Shown: positions 24,137 through 30,825 of the stretch, one piece after another
Position numbering within the stretch: position 1 is the first letter of the stretch
How the letters are laid out: every line of letters starts with the position of its first letter
Assembly: GCA_964531025.1 (NCBI GenBank)
Contig: CAZHDY010000007.1
Coordinates: forward strand, 1 to 37,511
Direction of reading: 5' to 3'
DNA from: CALMEC01 sp964531025
Lineage (GTDB): Bacteria > Actinomycetota > Thermoleophilia > Miltoncostaeales > Miltoncostaeaceae
Length of the DNA: 37,511 nt
Notes under the pieces: generated by a model
Databases searched by the model: none
The model's input: the letters and a program-made list of their open reading frames with translations, nothing else
What the model was told of the DNA's origin: nothing
Translations under genes and position numbers: made by a program

Positions 24137-25496
24137 TCCAGAACGCCTCCACGGCTCCGCGACTCTCCAGGCCGCGTCGCAGGGCGAGCATCGCGGTATA
24201 TGTCGGAAGGACATATACCGGTCGTCCCTCAGGTGCCCGCGCCGAGGCGGACTCCACGGCCGCCAGCCCTCCCGGTTCGACGGCGAGACGGTCCATGTCG
24301 AACCCGGCGTATCGGAACCGCAGGGCGAGGTCGTACGCGCGGTCGCCGGCGACGGTCAGGTGGCGGATGCGGGGGAGGATCGGCTCGTAGTCGATGTCCC
24401 AGATCCACGACACGTCGCGGCCGTCGGCCGTGCGGTCGTTGAGGATGAGGACCAGGTCCAGGGGCTCGGGGTCGAGCTGGAGTGTCCGGACGATCTCGTT
24501 CGCCCCGGTCGGGTTCTTGACCAGCAGGAGCACCAGATCGCGGTCGTTGAGTCGTACGCGTTCCGAGCGGCCGAAGGCAGCACGGCTCTCCGACAGGCCC
24601 CGCTCGATGTCGGCGATCGGGATGCCGAGTGTGAGGGCCGCCGCGGCGGCGGCGGTCGCGTTGTAGGCGTTGTGGAGACCGGGCAGCGCGAGGCGGGGGA
24701 TCTCCACGGTCCCGCCGGGCGTTCGCAGGGTGACGGAGAGGCCGTCGAAGCCGTCGAGGGTCACGGCCGTGGCCGCGACATCGGGCGTCGGGCGGCTCCA
24801 GCCACAGGCGTCGCAGCGCCAGTGGCCGAGGTGGCCCAGCAGGACGGCGTCGTAGACGAGCTGGTCGCCACAGCGGCGGCAGCGTGTGGAGTCGGCCGCA
24901 TGGGGGAGATCCGCCAGCGCGAGGTCGGTGGCGTCGATCCCGAAGAAGGTGACGTTCGGGTGGGCGTCAGCCAGCTGAGCGACGCCGGGGTCGTCGGCGT
25001 TCAGGACGACGACGGCGTCGTCCGGCGTGTCGGCCAGCATGCGCCGCCAGCCGGCGATCAGGTGCTCGAGCTCGCCGTACCGGTCGAGCTGGTCGCGGAA
25101 CAGGTTCATCAGGAGGATCACCCGCGGGCGGAGCGCATCGACGATGGCCGGGAGTGCGGCCTCGTCGACCTCGAACAGGCCCAGGGCGTCCTGATCGGAC
25201 GGGGCGTCGAGCAGTGCGGTGGCGACCCCCGAGACGAGGTTCGCGCCGCTTGGGTTCGTCACCAGAGGACCGCCGCCCTGCCGGACCGCGTCCACGATGA
25301 GGCGCGAGGTCGTCGTCTTGCCGTTGGTGGCCGACACCACAAGGCTGCCGCGAGGCAGCTTTCGTCTGAGTGACGAGAGCGCCGTGGGACGAAGCTTGAC
25401 GAGCACCTTTCCGGGGAGGCTGGTGCCGCCGCCGCGGCCCAGCTTCCGTGACAGCGTACCGGCCGTACGCGCGATGACCTCTGCCGGGTGGATCAC
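24126..25496 (-). CDS. murT: Lipid II isoglutaminyl synthase, Mur ligase-like subunit
   Basis: MurT is the ATP-dependent ligase subunit of the MurT/GatD complex. The 456 residues carry the Mur ligase P-loop TNGKTTT (57-63), MNLFRDQLDRYGE and LPGLHNAYNATAA, a four-cysteine zinc ribbon specific to MurT (C206, C209, C228, C231) and the C-terminal DUF1727 domain with NDRTADGRDVSWIWD, which binds GatD. I chose GTG 25496, four bases after the rpiA stop; an upstream extension to 25610 would lie inside rpiA and lacks homology. The order rpiA, murT, methyltransferase, gatD with almost no spacing suggests one transcript. Confidence 0.94.
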   Translation of the reverse strand: MIHPAEVIARTAGTLSRKLGRGGGTSLPGKVLVKLRPTALSSLRRKLPRGSLVVSATNGKTTTSRLIVDAVRQGGGPLVTNPSGANLVSGVATALLDAPSDQDALGLFEVDEAALPAIVDALRPRVILLMNLFRDQLDRYGELEHLIAGWRRMLADTPDDAVVVLNADDPGVAQLADAHPNVTFFGIDATDLALADLPHAADSTRCRRCGDQLVYDAVLLGHLGHWRCDACGWSRPTPDVAATAVTLDGFDGLSVTLRTPGGTVEIPRLALPGLHNAYNATAAAAAALTLGIPIADIERGLSESRAAFGRSERVRLNDRDLVLLLVKNPTGANEIVRTLQLDPEPLDLVLILNDRTADGRDVSWIWDIDYEPILPRIRHLTVAGDRAYDLALRFRYAGFDMDRLAVEPGGLAAVESASARAPEGRPVYVLPTYTAMLALRRGLESRGAVEAFWNER

Positions 25497-25500
25497 CGCG

Positions 25501-26166
25501 TCACCGGACCGAGGGCATGGGGTGTGCCCCGTCGGGGCGACCCACCAGTACGTCGTCCGGATCGACCACGAACAGCCCGTGATCGACGACGCCCGGCAGC
25601 GCGGCGACATCGTCCGCGATCCTCCGCCAGTCGGATCCGGCGGGCGGCGTGATGTCGATGAGCACGAGCCCGTCGTCGGAGAGCGCCTCCCGTCGGACCG
25701 GGTTCATCCCGGTGAGCGCGGCGGTCACCGACAGCTCGGCGAAGGGCAGGGCCGCGAGGGGGAGGCGACCCCACTCGTCGAGGCTCTCCACGCACTTGGT
25801 GTCGTCGATGAGCACGACGAAGCGCTGTGCGGCCAGGGCGACGATGCGCTCGCGCACCATGGCTCCGCCGGCGCCCTTCACGACCAGGCCGTCCGCCGTC
25901 ACAGCGTCGGCGCCGTCGAAGGCCAGGTCGAGCGGCCCGTCAAGCGCGATGCGTGTGATTCCCTCGGCCTCGGCCAGCTCGTCGCTGGCGACGGAGGTCG
26001 GGACACCGGTGCAGCGCAGTCCGTCGCGGACACGTCGGCCGACAGCCCGGATCCCCGCCGCGGCGGACCGGCCGGTGCCGAGCCCGAGACGCATGCCGTC
26101 CTCGACCAGAGCTGCTGCTGCGGCCCCGGCCGCGTTCCAGGATACCTGTCTGTCGTTCTCGTTCAC
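25501..26166 (-). CDS. rpiA: Ribose-5-phosphate isomerase A
   Basis: RpiA interconverts ribose 5-phosphate and ribulose 5-phosphate in the pentose phosphate pathway. The 221 residues include MRLGLGTGRSAAAGI, the active-site LAFDGADAV (usual DGADE), VVKGAGGAMVRERI (usual KGGGGA) and ECs such as DDTKCVESL and PFAEL. GTG 26166 has no ribosome binding site; TAGCCT on the minus strand (26180-26175) lies eight bases upstream, so the mRNA may be leaderless. It is divergent from the hydrolase gene 32 bases away and heads the murT operon. Small departures from the consensus do not touch the known catalytic Asp, Glu or Lys pattern except GADE to GADA. Confidence 0.9.
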   Translation of the reverse strand: MNENDRQVSWNAAGAAAAALVEDGMRLGLGTGRSAAAGIRAVGRRVRDGLRCTGVPTSVASDELAEAEGITRIALDGPLDLAFDGADAVTADGLVVKGAGGAMVRERIVALAAQRFVVLIDDTKCVESLDEWGRLPLAALPFAELSVTAALTGMNPVRREALSDDGLVLIDITPPAGSDWRRIADDVAALPGVVDHGLFVVDPDDVLVGRPDGAHPMPSVR

Positions 26167-26198
26167 GGCGCCTAAGGCTATGCGAGACTGGAGCGCCT
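26167..26198. promoter_or_regulatory. Compact divergent promoter region rpiA / hydrolase
   Basis: Only 32 bases separate two divergent start codons. On the minus strand TAGCCT (26180-26175) is eight bases from the rpiA GTG. On the plus strand CTATGC lies at 26178-26183 and TGGAG precedes the hydrolase ATG 26199 by about nine bases. The two promoters must overlap or one must lie inside the opposite gene. Confidence 0.4.
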
Positions 26199-27137
26199 AT
26201 GCCTGCCGCTGACACCACCACCATCACCTCCGACATCACGCTCATCGACACCATGCTGGGGGGCGAATCCGGGCTCACCGCCGCCTACCTCGTGCGGGCG
26301 GATCGGCTCACGCTGGTCGAGACCGGGGCGCGTACGTCGGCCGATTCGCTCATCGCGACGCTCGGCGACCTGGGCGTGTCTCCCGAGGACCTGGATCAGA
26401 TCGTCCTGACCCACATCCACCTCGACCACTGTGGCGGGGTCGGTGATGTCATGCGGACGTTTCCCCGGGCGCGGCTCTTCGTGCACCGTCGCGGCGCACG
26501 TCACCTCGCCGAGCCCGCCCGGCTGATCGAGTCGTCGTTCGCCGTCTACGGCGACCTCGCCCCGCTGTACGGCGACCTGCGCCCCGTGGAGGCCGAGCGC
26601 ATCGAGGCCGTGGAGGAGGGGGGACGCATCCCGTTGGGAGGGGGTCGCGAGCTCGAGGTCATGGACGCCCCCGGTCATGCCCGGCACCAGATGGCGCTCC
26701 TCGACACCCACTCGGGCTCGCTCTTCACCGGCGACGCGCTCGGCGTGAGGTTTCCGGGATCCGCGATGTACCCGACGGTGCCGCCGCCCGACTTCAACCT
26801 CGACATGGCCCTCACGACACTTCGTCGCCTCGACGAGCGGCATGCCGAGCGACTGCTCCTGCCGCACTTCGGTGCCATCGACGATGCCGCCGATGCGATC
26901 GCCGTGGCCGCCGAGCGTCAGACGACGCTGGCCGAGGCCGCGCTGCGCGGCTGGCGCAGCGGCGGATCGGTGGAGGCCGTCGGCGAGGAGATGCAGCGCA
27001 CCCTCCCGGTGGACGCCGTCGTGTCGGACGACGCCGGCCGCCGGCGCTGGCAGTTCACGCTCTGGGCAGACAACAACGTCACGGGCCTCGCGCAGTGGGC
27101 CGAGTCGGTCGTCGCCGCGGAGTCCGACGCGAGCTGA
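26199..27137 (+). CDS. Metallo-beta-lactamase-fold hydrolase
   Basis: The 312-residue soluble protein has a full dinuclear metal site: THIHLDHCGG (His72, His74, Asp76, His77), APGHARHQM, LFTGDALG and LLPHFGAID. These match the glyoxalase II-like branch of the fold. The substrate is unknown; no partner domain is fused. The C-terminal third (QTTLAEAALRGWRSGG) is helical and not part of the core. ATG 26199 has TGGAG upstream. It is divergent from rpiA and about 95 bases ahead of leuB. Thioester, lactone or phosphodiester hydrolysis are all possible. Confidence 0.9.
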   Translation: MPAADTTTITSDITLIDTMLGGESGLTAAYLVRADRLTLVETGARTSADSLIATLGDLGVSPEDLDQIVLTHIHLDHCGGVGDVMRTFPRARLFVHRRGARHLAEPARLIESSFAVYGDLAPLYGDLRPVEAERIEAVEEGGRIPLGGGRELEVMDAPGHARHQMALLDTHSGSLFTGDALGVRFPGSAMYPTVPPPDFNLDMALTTLRRLDERHAERLLLPHFGAIDDAADAIAVAAERQTTLAEAALRGWRSGGSVEAVGEEMQRTLPVDAVVSDDAGRRRWQFTLWADNNVTGLAQWAESVVAAESDAS

Positions 27138-27232
27138 GCGGGCCGAGGGGAGCGACCGTCGCTCCCGCCCGTCCGTCCCGTCGAGCGAGCCGGTAGCCTC
27201 CCTCGCCGGACAAACTCGACGTGGAGCGTGGG

Positions 27233-28285
27233 ATGGCAGAGAAGACGGTGGTTTCGCTCGCCGGTGACGGCATCGGCCCCGAGGTCGTGGACGAGACGCG
27301 GCGCATCGTGGATGTGGTCGCGGCCGCGCACGGACTCTCGATCACGTGGCAGGACCACCTCATGGGCGGCGTGTCCATCGACGCGCACGGGACGGCGCTC
27401 ACCGACGAGGTGCTGGCCGCATGCCAGGCCTCCGACGCGGTGCTCCTCGGTGCCGTCGGCGGGCCGAAGTGGGACACCACGGATCCCGACGCCCCGCGTC
27501 CCGAGCAGGGGCTTCTCGGGCTGCGTGCCGGTCTGGGCCTCTTCGCCAACCTGCGGCCGGTGAAGCCGTTCCCGGCCCTCTACGACGCCAGCCCCCTGCG
27601 GCGCGACCGCATCGAGGGCACCGATCTCCTGGTCATCCGCGAGCTCACGGGCGGCATCTACTTCGGCAAGCGCGAGCGCAACGGTGACTCTGCGTACGAC
27701 ACCTGCCTCTATACGAAGGACGAGGTGCGTCGCGTGGCCGAGTGGGGTTTCCGTGCCGCGAAAGGTCGGAGCGGACGGGTGACGTCGGTCGACAAGGCCA
27801 ACGTCCTCGAGAGCTCACGCCTGTGGCGGGAGACGGTCCTGGAGGTCGCGGCCGACCACCCGGACGTCGAACTCGACCACATGCTGGTCGACAACGCCGC
27901 CATGCAGCTCGTCTCGCGTCCGTCGGACTTCGACGTGATCGTGACCGAGAACATGTTCGGGGACATCCTGAGCGACGAGGCCGCGATGATCACCGGCTCC
28001 ATCGGAATGCTGCCCTCGGCCAGCCTGGGCGCCGACGGACCGGGCCTCTACGAGCCCGTGCACGGCTCGGCCCCCGACATCGCGGGCCAGGGCATCGCGA
28101 ACCCCCTCGCCACCTGCCTGTCGGCGGCGATGATGCTGCGGTACTCGCTGGACTGCGCCGAGGGCGCCGACCGGATCGAGGACGCCGTCGCGGGTCTCCT
28201 CGAGGAGGGGCATCGCACGCCGGATCTCGGTGGGGTGCTCACCACCCGTGAGGTCGGCGACCTCCTGCTCGCACGCCTGGGATAG
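27233..28285 (+). CDS. leuB: 3-isopropylmalate dehydrogenase
   Basis: LeuB oxidatively decarboxylates 3-isopropylmalate in leucine synthesis, and in citramalate-using organisms also handles 3-methylmalate for isoleucine. The 350 residues show VVSLAGDGIGPEV, LLGAVGGPKWD, RELTGGIYFGKRE, SVDKANVLESSRLWRE, the metal-site IVTENMFGDILSDEAAMITGS and EPVHGSAPDIAGQG. ATG 27233 follows GGAG at six bases; GTG 27221 is an upstream alternative. A -10-like TAGCCT lies at 27194-27199. A strong hairpin 61 bases after the stop ends the unit. The leuA, leuC and leuD genes are not in the window. Confidence 0.96.
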   Translation: MAEKTVVSLAGDGIGPEVVDETRRIVDVVAAAHGLSITWQDHLMGGVSIDAHGTALTDEVLAACQASDAVLLGAVGGPKWDTTDPDAPRPEQGLLGLRAGLGLFANLRPVKPFPALYDASPLRRDRIEGTDLLVIRELTGGIYFGKRERNGDSAYDTCLYTKDEVRRVAEWGFRAAKGRSGRVTSVDKANVLESSRLWRETVLEVAADHPDVELDHMLVDNAAMQLVSRPSDFDVIVTENMFGDILSDEAAMITGSIGMLPSASLGADGPGLYEPVHGSAPDIAGQGIANPLATCLSAAMMLRYSLDCAEGADRIEDAVAGLLEEGHRTPDLGGVLTTREVGDLLLARLG

Positions 28286-28345
28286 CCCGGGCGGCAGACG
28301 TCGCGGATGGGCGGAGGCCCGGCGTCCACCGCAGTCGCGTCGCAT

Positions 28346-28372
28346 CAGAACCCCGCAGCCATGCGGGTTCTG
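28346..28372 (+). terminator. Candidate terminator of leuB
   Basis: CAGAACCC plus GCA at 28346-28357 pair with TGC plus GGGTTCTG at 28362-28372 around the four-base loop GCCA, with one bulged C. The stem has 11 pairs and lies 61 bases after the leuB stop. A run of six A follows at 28383-28389 rather than T. Confidence 0.7.
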
Positions 28373-28403
28373 GGCTCTCTGCGAAAAAATCTCGCGGAGG
28401 CAC

Positions 28404-28432
28404 TTGCGTACGCCGATCCAAATGTTTAGGGT
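28404..28432 (+). promoter_or_regulatory. Candidate promoter of the hairpin-rich region
   Basis: TTGCGT at 28404-28409 and TAGGGT at 28427-28432 are separated by exactly 17 bases. Transcription would start near 28439, just before an ATG at 28441. This is one of the better -35/-10 pairs in the window, and no recognised gene follows it for 550 bases. Confidence 0.5.
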
Positions 28433-28438
28433 TCCCGA

Positions 28439-28976
28439 ATATGGAAACGGTCATTACCGTTAGACACAGCGCGAGAGGGTGGCACTGCGGCAGTGCGACG
28501 GGCTCTTCGCCGTCTGGCGTCAATGACCGGTGGGACGTCACTTCGCCCTGGGGTGACGTCCCTTCCTCCGCTGACGGTTGCTCGGGCACCCACCCCTCCG
28601 GTGGACAGCGACGCTCATTCGCATATGCAGGATGGGCGGGTGTCTCGGGTGATCGTCGACTCAATGATTTCGGGATCCATTCGCTTCGGGTTCCGGCGGC
28701 CCTAGCTCGTGAGGACCGCAGCGGTCTCCCTGGGATGAGCGCATCCACTGGGGGAATGGTCGGTGTCGCGTGAGCGGGGCCCTGCTCGTGGCGGATCGTC
28801 GCGAGCACTTTCGGGGGGATCCCGCGCGACACCGGCTTCCATTTTCTGACGTCGTTCGCGGTCGGACCGGTACTCACCGGGCACCGGCGACGCACCGTGT
28901 CCGGCTCATCGACGAGCGGTGGAGCCTCGGCTTCGCCGCCATGCGGGAGGCGGCGTGAAACCGGCCCACCGGCCGG
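28439..28976 (+). ncRNA. Candidate structured RNA or leader region, unassigned
   Basis: No convincing gene lies in these roughly 540 bases, yet hairpins follow one another. AACGGT-CATT-ACCGTT is at 28446-28461 and GCACTG-CGG-CAGTGC at 28482-28496. GACGG/CCGTC is at 28497-28514 and GGGACGTCAC/GTGACGTCCC (10 bp) at 28532-28562. GGACC/GGTCT is at 28713-28727 and GGATG-AGCG-CATCC at 28733-28746. CGGTGTCGCG/CGCGACACCG (10 bp, 28761-28834) encloses TGCTCG/CGAGCA. CCGGT-ACTC-ACCGG is at 28867-28880, CGCCGCC/GGCGGCG at 28934-28955 and CCGGCC-CACC-GGCCGG at 28961-28976. The first half could be a small RNA from the promoter at 28404, the second half a cis-acting leader of the FhuF-like gene. An open frame 28441-28773 (110 codons, possibly leaderless) has low third-position G+C and no recognisable homology. 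I match none of RNase P, tmRNA, SRP RNA or known riboswitches. Confidence 0.4.
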
Positions 28977-28986
28977 ACGACTCCCG

Positions 28987-29799
28987 ATGAGGGACATGCC
29001 GGTCCACCCCCTGAGATCGGCGCTCCGCTGTGGCGCGCAGCTCGTCCCGAGCGTCTCGGTCGGTTGCGTGCCACACGGAGTCGTCCCACTCGGGTGGGTC
29101 GACGTCGAGGCCGAGATCCGCGAGACCTGCGCCACCATCGGCGATCATCCCGGTCCCGCGGCGGTCATCATCGCCAATCGCTGGATGGCACCCCTCTCGG
29201 CCGTCACCAACGCCCTGGCCATCATGCGGCGGGCGCCCATGCGCATCGACGACAGCACGCTCTTCGTCCGGGCACGTGACGGTGCCACGGGACAGAGTGC
29301 GGTGGCGGTCCTCGATCCGACCTTCGTCTGTCTTCCCGACGACGTGGCCTGTCGTCATGACGACGCCCGCATGGTCGAGATCGACGAGCTCGTCGATCGC
29401 ACCGTGTCCGCGCTGCTCGACCGCATCATCGAGCCGTTCCTCGAGCGCCTGGCACTGGCGTCCGGTCTGGCCGTCTCCGCGCTGTGGGGGGTCACCTCAT
29501 GGCATCTTGTGGGTGCGCTCACCACATGGGCCAACCATTCCGGTCGTCCGAGTGAGGTGCGGCGGCGCGCCGGGGAGATCCTGGCCACGGACATGCGGCT
29601 TGCACGCGCCGCGCCGTGCATGTTCACCATCGCGACCGTCGCCGGTTCCATATTGGTCACCGGCGGGGACTCCTGCTGTCTTGCCTACCGCTGGCTCGAC
29701 GGCCGCCGCAAGTGCGCCGGCTGCCCCATGCGCTCGCGCGAGTCGCAGGTGCGCGAATACGAGCGCGCCTACTCGCGCACCATCACCGCGGGCGGCTGA
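28987..29799 (+). CDS. FhuF-like 2Fe-2S protein, possible ferric reductase
   Basis: The 270-residue protein ends with the FhuF-type iron-sulfur motif: Cys230-Cys231, then Cys243 and Cys246 (DSCCLAYRWLDGRRKCAGCPMR). In FhuF proteins this binds a [2Fe-2S] cluster used to reduce ferric siderophores in the cytoplasm; the spacing here is CC-x11-C-x2-C, one longer than the classical x10. The preceding domain (ANRWMAPLSAVTNAL, then FLERLALASGLAVSALWGVTSWHLVGAL) fits the helical FhuF N-terminal region. I chose ATG 28987; ATG 28996 is possible, and neither has a good ribosome binding site. A CCGGCC/GGCCGG hairpin ends ten bases before the start. No siderophore transport gene is nearby, so the substrate is unknown. 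Confidence 0.85.
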   Translation: MRDMPVHPLRSALRCGAQLVPSVSVGCVPHGVVPLGWVDVEAEIRETCATIGDHPGPAAVIIANRWMAPLSAVTNALAIMRRAPMRIDDSTLFVRARDGATGQSAVAVLDPTFVCLPDDVACRHDDARMVEIDELVDRTVSALLDRIIEPFLERLALASGLAVSALWGVTSWHLVGALTTWANHSGRPSEVRRRAGEILATDMRLARAAPCMFTIATVAGSILVTGGDSCCLAYRWLDGRRKCAGCPMRSRESQVREYERAYSRTITAGG

Positions 29800-29828
29800 C
29801 ACCGCTGCTTCGCCCGGTCGGTGACGCG

Positions 29829-29843
29829 TCCCTGTGCAGGGGA
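29829..29843 (+). terminator. Short hairpin after the FhuF-like gene
   Basis: TCCC at 29829-29832 pairs with GGGA near 29840-29843 (TCCCTGTGCAGGGGA), about 30 bases after the stop and upstream of the ilvE -10 hexamer TATGCT (29865-29870). The stem is only about five pairs, so this is a weak call. Confidence 0.35.
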
Positions 29844-29901
29844 AAGGACGACCCGTGGGCGCGATATGCTGCCCTGACGTCACGGAAAGGGTCACGCGCA
29901 G

Positions 29902-30825
29902 GTGCAGGAATCCGAGAAGATCTGGCATAACGGCCGGCTGGTGGGCTGGGGGGACGCGACGGTTCACGTCCTCACCCACGCACTCCACTACGGAACGTCC
30001 GTTTTCGAGGGCATCCGTGCCTACGCCACCCCGGACGGACCGGCCGTCTTCAAGCTGGACGAACATCTCGATCGATTCCGGCGTTCGGCGGAGATGTACT
30101 ACATGGACCTGCCCTACGATCGTGACGCGCTCCGCGACGCGGTGTCCGACGTGATCGCCGCGAACGGGCTGGACGCCTGCTACATCCGTCCCCTCGCATA
30201 CCGCGGCTACGGCACGATGGGTCTCTATCCGCTCGACTCGCCGGTCGACGTCTCCGTCGCCGCCTGGGAATGGGGGGCGTACCTGGGCGAGGAGGGACTC
30301 CGGAACGGCATCCGCGCCAAGATCTCGACCTGGCGGCGTATCGGGAACAACACGATCCCCGGTCAGGCGAAGGCAGGCGGTCAGTACCTCAACTCGATCC
30401 TCGCGAAGATCGAGGCCGAGAAGGGCGGCTATGAGGAGGCGATCCTCCTGAACGAACAGGGCGACGTGTGTGACGGCTCGGGCGAGAACATCTTCGTCGT
30501 GAAGGACGGCGTCATCGCCACTCCTCCGGTGCAGGCCGCGATCCTCGAGGGGATCACCCGCAACGCCATCATCGATCTCGCGCGGGACGAGGGGATCCCC
30601 GTCGTCGAACGGGCGGTCAGCCGTGCCGAGCTCTACTTCGCCGACGAGGTCTTCGTCACCGGCACGGCCGCGGAGGTATGTCCTCTCAACGCCATCGATG
30701 ACCACGAACTCGGCGAGCCGGGGCCCGTGTCCCGGCGTCTGCAGGACCGCTTCTTCGCCATCACCCGCGGGGAGGATCCCGTGTTCCGGGACTGGCTCAC
30801 ACCGATCGGAGGCACCCGCGCATGA
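29902..30825 (+). CDS. ilvE: Branched-chain amino acid aminotransferase
   Basis: IlvE is a fold-type IV PLP aminotransferase for the last step of isoleucine, leucine and valine synthesis. The 307 residues show IWHNGRLVGWGDATVHVLTHALHYGTSVFEGIRAY, PLP lysine 157 in PGQAKAGGQYLNS, EAILLNEQGDVCDGSGENIF and DEVFVTGTAAEVCPL. It starts with GTG 29902; TATGCT at 29865-29870 is a good -10 and would give a leader of about 26 bases. Its stop overlaps the cimA start (ATGA). It heads a chain of seven touching genes that reaches tyrS. Confidence 0.96.
   Translation: MQESEKIWHNGRLVGWGDATVHVLTHALHYGTSVFEGIRAYATPDGPAVFKLDEHLDRFRRSAEMYYMDLPYDRDALRDAVSDVIAANGLDACYIRPLAYRGYGTMGLYPLDSPVDVSVAAWEWGAYLGEEGLRNGIRAKISTWRRIGNNTIPGQAKAGGQYLNSILAKIEAEKGGYEEAILLNEQGDVCDGSGENIFVVKDGVIATPPVQAAILEGITRNAIIDLARDEGIPVVERAVSRAELYFADEVFVTGTAAEVCPLNAIDDHELGEPGPVSRRLQDRFFAITRGEDPVFRDWLTPIGGTRA

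Noticed and set aside
28400..28986. DtxR/IdeR iron box or a known riboswitch before the FhuF-like gene
   Set aside because: I found no TTAGGTTAGSCTAACCTAA-like palindrome, and the conserved cores of cobalamin, SAM, c-di-GMP and T-box elements are missing.
28239..29138. Minus-strand open frame of 299 codons across the hairpin-rich region
   Set aside because: No coding pattern, Ser/Arg/Pro-rich translation, and it runs into leuB on the opposite strand.
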